Below are positions 12,320 to 24,379 of a DNA stretch of 64,000 bases, one piece after another. Below the pieces are notes generated by a model. It searched no databases. It saw only the letters and a list, made by a program, of their open reading frames with translations, and had not been told where the DNA came from. Source of the DNA: Gordius sp. MW1. Lineage: Eukaryota; Nematomorpha; Gordioida; Gordea; Gordiidae. Location: positions 10,028,501 to 10,092,500 of the forward strand of contig OZ038529.1 in the NCBI GenBank assembly GCA_964036665.1. Reading direction: 5' to 3'. The number at the start of each line of letters is the position of its first letter. The first letter of the stretch is position 1. Both the position numbers and the translations under genes were made by a program.

Positions 12320-13476
12320 AATTGCTATGCAATTTATGGGCTCACTTTCCATTTTCCGATGTCTTGTCACGCTCTTCGGTGTCTTGCACCGAATGACGCT
12401 GTTTACTTTTATTATTAATTGCTATTTTTAATTTAACTAGTATTTGGGTTCGAATCCCGGGTTTTTTTTGACTCTTATGATTGTTCATGTTACTACCATT
12501 GATAATAAGACTTTTTGGCCGTCCGTTGGGTGCTGACCAATGAAAAAAATGATCATTGACCATAATGTGAATCCAAGTTTTTTTTCCGTTTTTTTTGACT
12601 ATTATGATTGTTCCTGTTACTACCATTGTTATTATGACTTTTTGGCCGTCCGCTGGCTTCTGACCGATGGAAAAAAAATGACCATTGTCCAAAATGTGAA
12701 TCGAAATTATTTTTTTCGTTTTTTTTTGGCTAACATTGACAATTACCCTATGCCCTCCCCTAGCAGAGCCTGTGCCTCTACTGATATGGGTCCCTGTGCC
12801 CCCCCCCTACAAAAGCCTATGCCTCTCCTGATGTGGGTTCGAATCCCGGAGAGGCCAATTTTTTTTTATTTTTTTTGTTTAAATTAATGTATTGTTATTG
12901 TTAATACCGTTGATAATAAGACTTTTTGGCCGTCCGTTGGCTGCTGACCAATGGAATAAAATGACCATTGGCCAAAATGTGAATCGCAATTGTTTTTTTC
13001 GTTTTTTTTGACTATTATGATTGTTCTTGTTAATACCATTGATAATATGGCTTTTTGGCCGTCCGTTAGCTGCGGACCAATGGAAAAAAATGACCATTAG
13101 CCAAAATGTGAATCAAAATTTTTTTTCGTTTTTTTTGACTCTTATAAATTTATATCCACTTTTACCGTGTCCTGGCTGCTGACCAATGGAAAAAAATGAC
13201 CATTGGCCAAAATGTGAATCGAACATTTTTTTTCGTTTTTTTTGACTCTTATGAATTTATATTCGAATCCCGGAGAGTGCAAAATATTTGTATAAAAATT
13301 AACTAATCATTTTGCATTTAATACCCCCCTGTAGGCATTCTAGCCCCTTCCCACCTTTCTCGCCCATAAATTGCATAGCAAATGAGTTCGCCCTTCCCTT
13401 CCCCTCTTCCCTTCCCCCCTTCCCTTCCCCCCATCCCTTCCCCCCTCCCCCTTCCCACGAGGGCCGAAGGCCCGAG
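12320..13476 (+). mobile_element. Palindromic-end composite repeat, copy 2
   Basis: It starts with AATTGCTATGCAATT (12320-12334) followed by TATGGGCTC, and ends with the hairpin GGGCCGAAGGCCC (13461-13473). It is the shortest complete copy at 1157 bp. It contains tandem hairpin repeats at about 12475-12720 and 12890-13250. Between them is a tRNA-like module (12722-12862): an A-box-like TAGCAGAGCCTG near 12760 and a perfect B-box GGTTCGAATCC near 12837. A second GGTTCGAATCCCGG (about 12448) runs straight into T8. A CCTTCCC-rich block (about 13340-13460) precedes the terminal hairpin. Confidence 0.75.
12722..12862 (+). repeat. tRNA-like module with pol III box motifs
   Basis: TAGCAGAGCCTG fits the A-box consensus with one mismatch, and GGTTCGAATCC is an exact B-box about 77 nt downstream, followed by a T-run. 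No full cloverleaf can be folded. Related modules are at about 8110-8270, 41190-41350 and 47075-47240 (minus strand); there the B-box is kept and the A-box is not. Confidence 0.45.
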
Positions 13477-13952
13477 TTTTTTTTAAAGAATGGATTCATA
13501 AATATAATACATGGTATGAAAGATATAGGCATTATACCCCTAGTACAAATAACGCCTTGGTATCAACTAATTGTTTAATAAAAGATTATTTCACGTTGAG
13601 GGAACGGAAGCCAATCAGTAGGTTCAAAATAGTAGCAATTGACATGATCCATACATGGTCATGAGAGTATTATCATTCATAAAAATCATTAAATCACCAA
13701 CTATAAATTTAAATCTATGGACAGAGTTACTAATTCGCTAATTTTAATGGCAGTTGCCTATCAAAAAAACAACCTGGTTTAACCGAATATTATGTCTCAT
13801 CAGGCATCGGGATTATAATTGAAAAAGACATTAGCAATGTCAAAAATTTAAACTTCAAAACATATTATGAATTCAAGACACAGAATTTTAAGCTATTGCT
13901 TTGTCAATTACCCAATGATTCCACAAAATGGTTTGAGGATAAATGCAATTGT

Positions 13953-16104
13953 TAGTGTTTCGATCTCGTCTCGGTCTCGAAAGCAAAATCTCGTCTCGGG
14001 AGCGATTATAAAAATCTCGGTCTAGAAAAATCTCGGTCTCGGCGAGAATTCTCGTCTCGACATTTAAGAAAAATTTATACAAAATAAAAATTTCTCTTGT
14101 TTTAAAAAATGATTAACTAAGTGTTACAAATATCCAAGTGGTATACCTTAAACCTTAATACACAACTTTTTAAAGATATAGCGCTACACGACATCTCATT
14201 GACAATAGATAACATTTTCTATGGAGTGTAAATTAAAAAAAACTATTAATAAATAGTACGAAAAGATCGCTTTTTGTTTAATATATAAAATAGCATAACT
14301 GTAAATTAAATTTAAAGTTGAATAGTGGTGTTTATTGACACTTTAAATTTGCGTTAAACCAGTGTTCGTGTGAGTGTTTTGGAGCTGAAACTTTTATATA
14401 AAAACATACTAACTGATAAGACCTTTTTAAATTTTATAGTTCTAGCAAATTTTAACATTTGTATTAAATTCACTGTGTCTGTTAAATTTAAACAGACGAA
14501 ATTTAAAGTTCGCCAATATTTGACTCGGTTACATATTTAGGCAAATAGAGACCCTACATTAACCTTGGCTAAAACCTCAAAGTTGACCTTAACATATTTA
14601 AGGCAAATGTTTTAGTCCATTGATATTCCCGTCATCAATATAACCCATAAAGTTTTTTTTCCATGTTTACTATAGCGTTATAAGCAATAAATTACGAGTG
14701 ACTTTTAATGGTAATATTATTATTTACGAAATTGATAACTTGTTGCACATATTAAAACGTTGTAAAAACAACAATAAAAGCAGCATTATTATAGGATCAA
14801 GAACATAAGGTTTTAAACTTTAAATTAAAGTGCACGTATTTTATTTTATGACTAAAATCATAATCAAATTAGTATTTCAAATAATTACCTTCCATTTCGA
14901 ACTAACTTTCGCTCCTGGCCATCTGGCGAAATGGGCATGTGGCGAATTTGCTAATAATTTGCTAATATTAGGCAACAAATAATCTAAAGTTAATCTAAAG
15001 TTAAGCAACATATAATATTAACACTAATTTTTGATTATTTTCTGTCAGGAATATAAATAATTTTGTTTTGCAATTATCTTTTACAAGTTATATATCATTG
15101 GAACATACATACATACAATTACTATATATTGCAATTCTAACAAAAAGTATAATATATAGTGCATATATAAATCATATATTCTATAAATATATAAGCACAC
15201 TTTTTTGCAACTTTTATGACTTTTCGCCAGCTGTCCATTTCGCCAGATGGGTCGGATTTCTAACTTTGCCATTAAATTATTTATCTAGTACAGTAAAAGT
15301 TCGTGAATATTTAATATATATTGCAAAATTGCCACAACTATAGAAATTATAGTATCGAATGCACCTGCCAACCCCATTTTATAACGTGAAAAGTAATGCA
15401 TATGACTAAACAATGTATTCACATAATGTCTTATTAAGGTTCAAAAATTTGGGAGGTATATTATTAGTTGAAGCATAAAACTTCTAGAAAACTCATAATT
15501 TAATCTATTACGGTGTCATCGAATACTCAGTTGTACTTTTGAAATCGTTAAGCAGGAACAAATGACGCTAGGGTGCCCAAAAAAGCTCGAGCCACCTTAG
15601 CTTAACTTGTATTATTATGCAAACTAATTGACCACCAATTTATAATTACTGCATTATGCAGGATGAGAAACTGCTAAGTTCAAATATGCTTTAATAATAT
15701 TTACTACTCCATCAGAACATTCTAAGTCTAAAATTTCGTAACATTTAATATTTCTAAGGATACGTATACGTGAGAAATATATTATTAAATTATTCACATA
15801 CCCTAAGTGCCATCCATACTTAGGTAAATGAACTGAAATAGCCAAATCTTAAACTTTTTGCGAAAATATATCATATTTACTATTAGGTGTTATTTTAATA
15901 TCAAATATATTCCTATCGTATTGATTTATATTTAATGCCTTAAATGTAAATCAGGCATATTAAAATACACAACAATTTACTAAAATCTAATGATCAATAA
16001 AAACCCGAGATTTCGCTGAAAAAATCTCGTCTCGACGTCTAACTTCTCGTCTCGATCTAGGGTCAGTTTTTCAAATGAATTTTCTCGGTTTTCCCGCATC
16101 ACTA
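13953..16104. mobile_element. Non-autonomous hAT element with perfect 8-bp TSD
   Basis: The target duplication GCAATTGT is present at 13945-13952 and 16105-16112. The ends are TAGTGTTTCGATCTCG and, inverted, TAGTGATGCGGGAAAACCGAG. Subterminal CTCGTCTCGG motifs repeat at both ends (13968-14060 and 16003-16060). The TSD length and the TAGTG termini fit the hAT superfamily. No transposase ORF is seen. A nested inverted repeat lies inside (14920-14946 against 15223-15249). Confidence 0.85.
14920..15249. repeat. Inverted repeat, probable nested MITE
   Basis: Twenty-seven-base arms at 14920-14946 and 15223-15249 match in inverted orientation at about 24 positions (core TCTGGCGAAATGG). The 330-bp span has no coding potential. 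No target duplication was verified. Confidence 0.5.
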
Positions 16105-16259
16105 GCAATTGTCCAGTATTTTTCAAACAGTGCAAGCATATAGTGGGTTTGGCAATTAAATTGAAACTTTGCATACCGCCCGACGAAGCTAAGTGGCCTA
16201 TAGGGCAAAAAAGAAAGAGGGGCAGACCATCAAAGACATCAGCTTTCATTGGTCAATAA

Positions 16260-16900
16260 TAGTAAGTTTAAATTATGTACCTTGACAATAACAAATTTTA
16301 GGCTTAAATTAAAGGTAGCTCCAGCAAAAAATGTTCACTGTGTATGGTTTTAAAATCATTGATGTTTATATTCTCAGCAATAAATGTTTATTATGTATCT
16401 GTTATATTCAAATATATGTTTATATTTTAATAAAAATATCAATATTTCGTGTAACATTTATCAAATTTTAGATTTCAATTTATCACATACGCATAGTAAG
16501 ATTAGGAAGGGCAATGTATATTAAGCGAGCGTAGCCAGCTTTTGGGTTAGGGGGGGGGCGAAAGTTGTTTAAGTTCAAAAAGGGGGGAGAGGGCAAAACA
16601 TGTTTTTAAGTGTTTTTATATTAAATTTTTTTTTGTCATTTAGGCCCCCCCTTGCCCCCTGGCTACGCCCATGGTTATAAAATTACTAAACAATGCTATA
16701 TAATTACTGAGAAATTTAGTTGATTAACTATGTATTTTCAAATACTGCGCACTTAAATAAATTACTGAGTACATTTTACTGTGCATTTTTGAATTCAGAA
16801 TAAAATATACTTGTTACCGCTAGCTTTATGAAAAATCGTCACTGTATTTTTATCCCTCGCGGAACATTTATTATTCCAACACGCGTCTTTTAAAATTATC
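16260..16900. other. Upstream region of RPN2 with a GC-end MITE
   Basis: At about 16515-16675 a G-rich end (GCGTAGCCAGC...GGGTTAGGGGGGGGG) faces an inverted end (CCCCCTGGCTACGCCCATG). These match the hAT-like MITE termini seen elsewhere, but no clear target duplication is visible. The remainder is AT-rich and should include the RPN2 promoter. Confidence 0.5.
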
Positions 16901-19900
16901 ATGCGTTGCATAGGTAAATTTTTATGTGGTATTTTCTTATTAATTTAATTATTAGATATATTAAGCATTGCATTGGTTGGCCTTTTTGTCAGAATATGTC
17001 AGTGTCAGTTTTCAAAAAACGATAAAGAATTTTATAAATCCCTTTATTCCAAAACATTGGAACAGTCTAATGATCTCCAATATGTAACATATTCTGTTTT
17101 AGGTCTTAAAACCTTGCGTCAAAATTTAGAAAAGCGCATGTCTGCTGTATGTCTTTATATAATTCACATATTTTATTAATTTTTTAATAGGATTTATGTC
17201 AAAAGGTAACCAAACTTTATGAAAAAGAGTTGATAAGTGTGCAAGCATTATTTTTCTTGTCGCTTTTATCAGAGAATCTTGAAAAATGCAATGTAAATGA
17301 TTTATGAATTTTTAAATATAGTATTTAGATTAAAGCACCACAGGATTCAGAGACTTACTTAAATGAAAGAATTATAGATCAAAAATCATTAAAAACATTA
17401 TACTTAGTGGATAAGACAATTAGATCATTTAGGCTAACATGTAAGCTGCTTGACGCATATATTAATATATATTATAAATAGCAAAAAAGAATGAAATAAT
17501 AAAACAAATGAAGGAAATTTTAATAAAAGATTCTTCTATAAACAAGTATTACTTGATATTGTTTGCAATAATTGTTTAGTCTTGCTTATTATCTTAAATT
17601 TGCTGATGAAAATTGGGATATAATGGACATTAATGATGTTAAAGATAAACTTCAAACTATTTTGTCACAATCAGATGAAGTTGATGGCAAATATTTACAA
17701 GTATATAATTTTATTTAGTTTTACTATTATTAGTTTGATGGTGGAATAGCCATTACAAGTCTTATCATCAATCTGCTATACAAGTATTCAGCAAGGTTTC
17801 CTGATGCTAAATTATTAAATGAGGTATCCTAATTATTATCCTTCTCACTCATAACTAATATAGGATAAATCACTGAAATTTGCTAATTATCTGCTTTATC
17901 ACAAATCTCAAATCAATACAAAAAATGCATTCTTTGTCTATCAGGCCATAAAATCAATGTCATCTTCAAAGGTAAATATTTTGGTAAATATTTTCAAGTT
18001 AAGGTTTGACTATTGTATATTACCATTATTGTGTCTTTGCAGGAATATGTAAACACTTTTATTGTACCACAATTTGAAATTGGACAAGCTGTATCACCAT
18101 CTAAACCTATTATCAAAATATCAGTCTCTAATATATTGGGCAAATCTATAAGTGAAGTATCTCCCCTTCATATTACTGTCAAGTTTTCAAGCTACTCTGA
18201 TCCACAGAACAAAGATTTAATGAAAACCGCAACTTTGAAACCAACCTCCCCTCCAGCCTCAGTTTTGATTACTGGAAAAAAGTATTTGACAATCTTATAA
18301 TTATTTTCTACACAATTATAAACCTTTAAGCACATGGTATGAAATCAATGTCATGGAACTCAATTTGCCAGCCTCTCATTCATATAACATGCAATTTGAG
18401 GTCCAAGCCCCAGCACCAGGTCAAATTTACTATGGTCTGAAGAGTAACAAAAGGATTGTTAACATTTTGAAAGAGGTCTCAATTCAAGATTTAACCATTC
18501 AACTAGTTGATAAGGATCGTGGTGATGCTAATATACAGAAAATTAGGTATTACTGTTTAATTATATTTTCAATGCAAAGCCTTTAATGATAGGTTGAATA
18601 TTAAATATATTTTGGTTGGTATCATAAACTTAAACTTTTAACTAACCCCAATTGGGCTATGCAAACAATAATATATGTTCAAAATTGAATTTACATCTTG
18701 ATCTGAGCACTTTAATTGACATATTTTGTTAACGATCTTTGGTTATGGTTCAATATTATTACAATTTTGGGTTAAAAATTACTTATGCTTTGCTATAGCT
18801 ATCTACATAAACTTGTATTACAAGAATGGTTAAATCTGCACTAACCTGATATATTTAGTCTAAAGAGCAGATTTTTAATGATTCCTCTATACTCAATTTA
18901 TCAACTATATGACCTATTGTTATCAAACCGAGAATTTTTTTCAAACAATTCTAGTGTGAAGGCAAATGGCAAACACGCAAACATCCTGGATGTTGGTCCC
19001 CAAAATAAGCTCATCATGAATTTTGTGGTAAAAGAATTACCCTCTAACACCGACTGCCTCGTTCAACAGGCCTTTGTAAGATTCGTGCACAAAGCCTCCA
19101 GGCATGAGGCTATTTATGTGGCAGAGCCCAAGGGGACCACAAAAGGCTACGAATTTGATTTGGTAACATTTAGTTTTTAAATAATCTAACACTACTTTGA
19201 TTAAAAAAGTCAAAATTTTGGTTTCCTAATTATTGCCATATAACATGACCAATAAAGATTATTTATAACCTTAATTTAACGTGATGGTTGATTTACATTG
19301 ACGTTAGAGAGATTTATATTTTAAATGGATCAACCAAAGTACATGGTTTGCGACTTGTTTACAATCTGTGTTTTTAACAAAACTAATGAATTCTTTTGAT
19401 ATGTTATCTAAAACACATATCATTCATGCAATCAAAATTATATTATTCAGAACGTTGGAGGCAAAAGCGGTAAAGATTTCGACTATGTTAGTGGGGATTA
19501 TACAGTAGAGTTGGTTGTGGGAGATCAGTTCGTTGCTAACCCTATTAAGTGGAACATTGTGGATTGTCATATAACCTTCCCCCAGTCTAAAGAAGTCAAG
19601 ATTGTCGACGCCTCAAAACGCTTTGCCAAAAAGCCAGAAATCAAGGTAATTTAGAGAATTCGTTTTTAAGATTGTACAACCTATCATATTTTTTAATTAT
19701 ATAAGGGTCCATAACTTTATTAAAAAGCACGGGTTATGAACTACCTTCCAATTGTTACAGGATATAATAAGCTCCTTGCCGATTTTTGAGAAAATATTAT
19801 AATTTGTTCATCCTGTTTTTGCGCTATTTACTTTTAAAATCGAGGTTGCAATTTGATTAATATTATTTAATTTCCTTATGCGTTGTTGAAACGTGCTTTA

Positions 19901-20449
19901 TATTGATTCATTTAACTGGTTATTGTAGCATCTTTTCAAAGTTCCAGAAAAACGACCACCCACCATTGTCAGCCTCGTCTTCTCCATACTGACCATCTTA
20001 CCAGCTTTTTTGATGGTCGCATTGGTGAGTTCCTTTTTAGCCGCCGCTACTTATAATGATAAACAACAATTTCATTATTTTACCACCTTTTCATATATAC
20101 GTAGTGGTGCAAATTGGGAGTGAACTTTTCCAAATTCCAAATATCCCTTTGGTCAATACTGTTCCACTCTAGCTTGGCAGGTATACTCCATCATTTACAT
20201 TAAATTGAATGCAAATAGTTTATCATCCATCTTAAGTGCAACATTTATACTGAATTTTACAATTGATAGCGGTGTTTGGATTGTACGGTTTGTTTTGGCT
20301 GAAGCTTAACATGTTCCAAACCTTGAGATATATGACGCTGTTAGGGCCAATCCTATTTTATACCGGCAATCGGCTGTTGTATAACCTCGCAAGTCAGAGA
20401 AAGTAATTGATACGTGCGCGATATACAATTTAATTTTAGGAAAGGTGAA
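16901..20449 (+). CDS. RPN2: Oligosaccharyltransferase subunit ribophorin II
   Basis: Sixteen exons: 16901-16913, 16956-17146, 17191-17292, 17329-17440, 17482-17545, 17580-17700, 17734-17823, 17864-17971, 18043-18281, 18331-18546, 18955-19162, 19451-19645, 19929-20024, 20105-20180, 20270-20403 and 20441-20449 (TGA). The product is 657 aa (human 631). RPN2 is a structural subunit of the ER oligosaccharyltransferase that N-glycosylates nascent chains at the translocon. The start gives a signal peptide (ISIALVGLFV-like core, cleavage near QCQ). Recognisable blocks are IYVAEPKG, FEKRPP-like VPEKRPPTIVS, and three C-terminal membrane segments ending in LKLNMFQTLRYMTLLGPILF and GNRLLY. Introns 1-7, 9 and 15 are 33-49 nt. 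Exon 11 could instead begin near 18860; 18955 fits the family better. The N-terminal third is divergent. Confidence 0.93.
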
Positions 20450-21867
20450 CACTGATGAACTTTAGTGAAAAGACTCCCCAATTACAATAATACACACATA
20501 TATATATATACATATTTTATTTGTTCGACGAATATTTAAAACGTGATTGAAATGACTGATCTACAATTACCCTCTTGTGTTGTGTGATTACGAAAGTGTA
20601 CATATACGTTTACGTAGTAAATGAATTATCCACTACATATAATTCAAATTTGACATTATAAGTCCTTTTGAGCTTTCTAAACACCATATTACTATAAAGT
20701 AGGAAGCTATGAATATAATGTTAGTGTAAAACCTTTTAAAGCAAGCACCGACCTGGCCCAAATAAAACCTAAGTCAACTATTGGATTTTAAATTTAAGCC
20801 TTTCCTCCCTGTCTATGATAATTATGATTAAATTGAGGTGTATAATTTATAGAAATGAAAATTGAATTATTTAGCGTTGCTTTAAATTACTAATCAAAAA
20901 CAATGCATTCTATATTATGATAAAATAATTTATAAATGTGAAATATGCATAAACTAAGAAATTGGCCAGGCTCAAGGATTGGGTCAAAAATTCAAAAAAG
21001 TATTTTGGGCTCAGACAATTTAAAAAACAATAATTAATTTTTACTTATTGATTGGAATGCATAAAAATAAACAGAAATTACTGCAAATTGATCCTATTTT
21101 AATTTTTATAAACCTCAAAAGGTGTTGTTAAATATAAATTTTTTGATATTATTTTAAGTGGAAGGGGTAATTTAACACTTAAAACAAATACTGAAAAGTA
21201 GGTTTGCAAAGGTTATAACAACTTAAATCAGCAATTTTATACTAGCCTCAAGTCTCATCTTCAATTTGCTAATATTGGGCAAAATGAAGCAATTAGTTTT
21301 AATAACAAAAATGTGAGGAATTTGTAATTTCTACACCAATTAAATCTCTGGCTTTGAGTTGAGTTTCAAACTTTTGGACAGTACATAACTCTAAGTTTTT
21401 AAATAATATTTCCCAATCCAAACAAAATTGACCTTATAAATAAAATGACATGGGGATCTATCATTTATGTAAAAGTAAAACATTTTTGCAGTTAATTCAA
21501 AATTGTAGTCATACCTATCTTAAAATTTTTTTTTTTTTGATATTTATCATTTTTTTACACTAATTTATATCAATTAGTATTGTTAAAAAAACAAAGGCTA
21601 AATACAAATCATAAACAATTATTAAGCTTCCTAATTTTAAGGCATACAAGCTTATAAAGACAGTTAAGGAAAAAGGATGATTTTAGTACAGTCAAAACAA
21701 CAGGTAATCTAAAATGTATAAAATAATACCACCCACTTCAACAATAAAATGTTTTTAAATATATGTAAAAAATTTAGCCAAACATATTTTTAGGACATGT
21801 TTAATTAAGACTTAAAATAAACCTTGATTTTTAAAAAATGCTAAAGGAAAAGCATATATTACACCAA
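20450..21867. other. AT-rich intergenic DNA
   Basis: 3' UTR of RPN2, then low-complexity AT-rich sequence. I see no ORF, RNA gene or repeat end. Confidence 0.5.
20761..20766 (+). terminator. Candidate polyadenylation signal of RPN2
   Basis: First AATAAA on the strand after the stop, 312 nt downstream. A closer non-canonical signal is possible. Confidence 0.4.
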
Positions 21868-23278
21868 TTAACACTTCGTCAGTCGGGTGGGCCATAATGA
21901 CCCCAAGCCGTTTAAAAACGCTGTCCAAAAAAAAATGAGTGAATATTACAATTTCATTTTTTCAGTAGCTTAACAAAATTTACCCTAGAATATCTCTGCA
22001 AAATTTGGCTAGTTTTTATCCAATAGTTTTTAAGATACAGCGTGTTTTAGATGCCCAAGGTCTTTCACGACCCCACCTTCCATAATATGAACAAAAAATT
22101 TTTTAAACATTTTGTTTTTGAAATATATTATTAAAACCCATTATCGTAAACCCATTTGTGAAAAATTTTTTTGTATACATTTCTTTTTATTGAAAATATT
22201 TAAATTTTAAACTCTAATTTTCATGTTAATTTTTCCTCGTGGTAATTTAAAGTGCTTATTTGTGTGATTTTTATTGCATTTTTTGATTTTTTAATAAGTC
22301 TAATATTAAAAAGTGCAGTTTTTTTATAGTTCTTCGTCTGAAGATGGTATATGAACATAACAGTGATAACATTTTATCAAGTTCTTGATGATTCTATGAT
22401 TACATATACTGAGTAGTCATGAATCTGTGAATGAGTTAACAGGAGATTAAGATAAGAAGAGTTAATTGAAATGCCTAACAAAGTTAGTTACTTTTATAGG
22501 AAATAACTTAGCTGGTATTATATGATATATTTCAAAGGAATACTAAGTGCCACAAAAATTGTCCTAATAAAAATGTTAGAACAAAATAGAATTGTGTATT
22601 TCATTTACCTGGAGTAAAGCCATATGGATGGGCAATTAAAACTCCTCTTGATTGTTTTAAATTACTTATTACAGATGAAATAATTAAGAGTAGAGTGAAA
22701 TTTAGCAAATTTATGACTATATAAATATATGTAGAAAATGTATATGTAACTATTATTATAGCCTCATAAAATTCTTATATAACATTTTTCATTTATATAT
22801 TTATCATTAATTTTGATCTTTTATTATGAATCTATATTAAAATTTTTATAAAATAACATTTAAATTTATAAAAGTACGAGTTGAGACCAATAGCAACTTT
22901 TTTGCCTAAAAAATTAAAAACCAAAAATTGCCTAAGTTTGAACATCTCTATTTTTTTTGTTTTTGGGTTATTTTTTACGAAATTTTCCACATTTATAGTT
23001 TCAACCTTCTTTTATAAGATATTATTAAACCATAAAATATAATATAGTTTTTTGGGTATGAGGCAAAATAGTCATTAGGGGAAAAATTTTGGGGGTTGTT
23101 TTAAATATAGAAATAAAATTTTAACCACTTAATCAAATAGCCAAATTAATATATTAATGAATGTATAAGAGTTGAAATATTATTCTTGCAAATTTTGACA
23201 AGTTTCTATTATAAAACATGGAAGTTATAGCTATTTAAAGTTTGGGGTAATAATAACCCCAAATACCATCTGTGTTAG
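21868..23278. mobile_element. piggyBac-like element, degraded
   Basis: Left end: TTAA then CACTTCGTCAGTCGGGTGGG and the palindrome-like GGGCCATAATGACCCC (21868-21906). Right end inverted: TAACACAGATGGTATTTGGG with GGGGTTATTATTACCCC (23240-23278); the flanking TTAA has become TTAG. The same terminus occurs inverted at 63188. TTAA targets fit piggyBac. Internal plus-strand fragments (about 22325-22490, ESVNELTGD) look like an acidic transposase N-terminus, but stops are frequent. Non-functional. Confidence 0.65.
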
Positions 23279-23439
23279 CATTTTAGACAAAACCAACTGA
23301 GTGTTAAAATAATATAAATGTAAAAAATATAATTTATAAAAATTTTAGATTAAAAAAGGCCATTGGCAATATGCTTTTTCTCATATTAATAAATTGAATA
23401 TGTACATCATTCATTATAGCAGAATCTAAATAAAGACAA

Positions 23440-23445
23440 TTTATT
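23440..23445 (-). terminator. Polyadenylation signal of RPL7
   Basis: AATAAA on the minus strand, 17 nt after the RPL7 stop codon: a very short 3' UTR, as is common for ribosomal protein genes. Confidence 0.55.
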
Positions 23446-23462
23446 GACAAAACAATAACTAA

Positions 23463-24379
23463 TTAAATCATTTTTCTTAATAAATTGTTAATGTAATCTT
23501 CACGATTTCCATAGTCTCCTCCTTCAACATAATGATTATTTTTTCTTCTCCATCCTTTTTTAGGATTTTTAAGTTTAAAAACCCAGAGAAAATTGGACAC
23601 TTCTTTAAAATGTGGTCCAACGGTGTATATTTCATGAATTAAATCTTCCATGCAAATGATATCTTTTTTGCCTAATTTTTTATATTACGTAGAAATGATG
23701 CAAGTTACCAAAAACTTTTTCAATCAATGCATTGTCTGTCAAAGGAATTCTTTGGCCATTAATTTTACCAAAACCTCTCTTATAAACTAAAGCTCTTATG
23801 GTTTTCAAGTTGGGATACCTAAAAATATGAATCATACTACTATTATTCATACCCCCAAGTTATCATAGGCTCTGCAATTTTCAACATATTAAGAGTTGCT
23901 TTATTTAGTTTGATAAAGACAGCATTGTTAATCTGCCTTAAACGCAATAGCTGTAATATTTTTCGTACTTTGGGAGCAACTTTATTAATACTAGGAAGGT
24001 AAATTATGATATTCAAATACCTTACCCTCGGATACGCATAACAATAGCAAGTTTGGGCTCATCAGGAACATAAAAATTTCCTTCCTTTTTAGCAGTTTTT
24101 TTTAGAATTAACTCCTGCCTCTTTTTAACTCTATATTCTTTCGTATAAGACTCGGCTCTTTTAAACGCTTTGACTCTTAAATCCTTTCGTTTCTAAAAAA
24201 AATATAGGTACATCATACGATGTATACCCTTTTCTCCAAAACAAGAGATCTTATATTTTTAGCTTTTTGTTCAGCATATCTTTTTCGCTTCTTTAAGATT
24301 GACTCCGGAACCGTAGGAATATTAACTTTGCTAAATTTTATTACAATTTTAAAAATATTTGCACTTACTCAACTTCCAT
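23463..24379 (-). CDS. RPL7: 60S ribosomal protein L7 (uL30)
   Basis: Six exons on the minus strand: 24369-24379, 24228-24330, 24026-24192, 23853-23990, 23709-23818 and 23463-23671 (TAA). The CDS is 738 nt, 245 aa; human L7 has 248. All five introns are 34-38 nt. Family landmarks are [77 protein letters not shown], the uL30 block [30 protein letters not shown] and [13 protein letters not shown] before the basic C-terminus. Exon 1 holds only the first eleven bases. The frame is intact with consensus splice sites, so this is a spliced gene and not a retrocopy. It lies tail-to-tail with RPN2 with the piggyBac-like element between them. Confidence 0.97.

Larger units (their letters stand above)
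13739..16259 (+). pseudogene. MULE-type transposase C-terminus (SWIM finger), split by a hAT insertion
   Basis: The coding DNA lies in two blocks, 13739-13952 and 16113-16259 (TAA at 16257), separated by a 2152-bp element and its 8-bp target duplication. Skipping the element and one duplication copy gives an uninterrupted frame. The join places CNC directly before PVFFKQCKHIVGLAI, making the CxC...CxH SWIM zinc finger. Downstream come IPPDEAKWPIG and KRKRGRPSKT, an AT-hook-like tail typical of SWIM proteins of Mutator-like elements. The frame is closed upstream by a TAA near 13736, so only the C-terminus survives. The fusion point within the finger shows the insertion broke the domain. Confidence 0.75.

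Noticed and set aside
20404..20461. RPN2 read-through ending in TDEL, like an ER-retrieval signal
   Set aside because: The extension appears only if a 37-nt intron with clear GT and TTTTAG ends is retained, and the C-terminus of RPN2 is cytosolic, where a luminal retrieval signal has no meaning.
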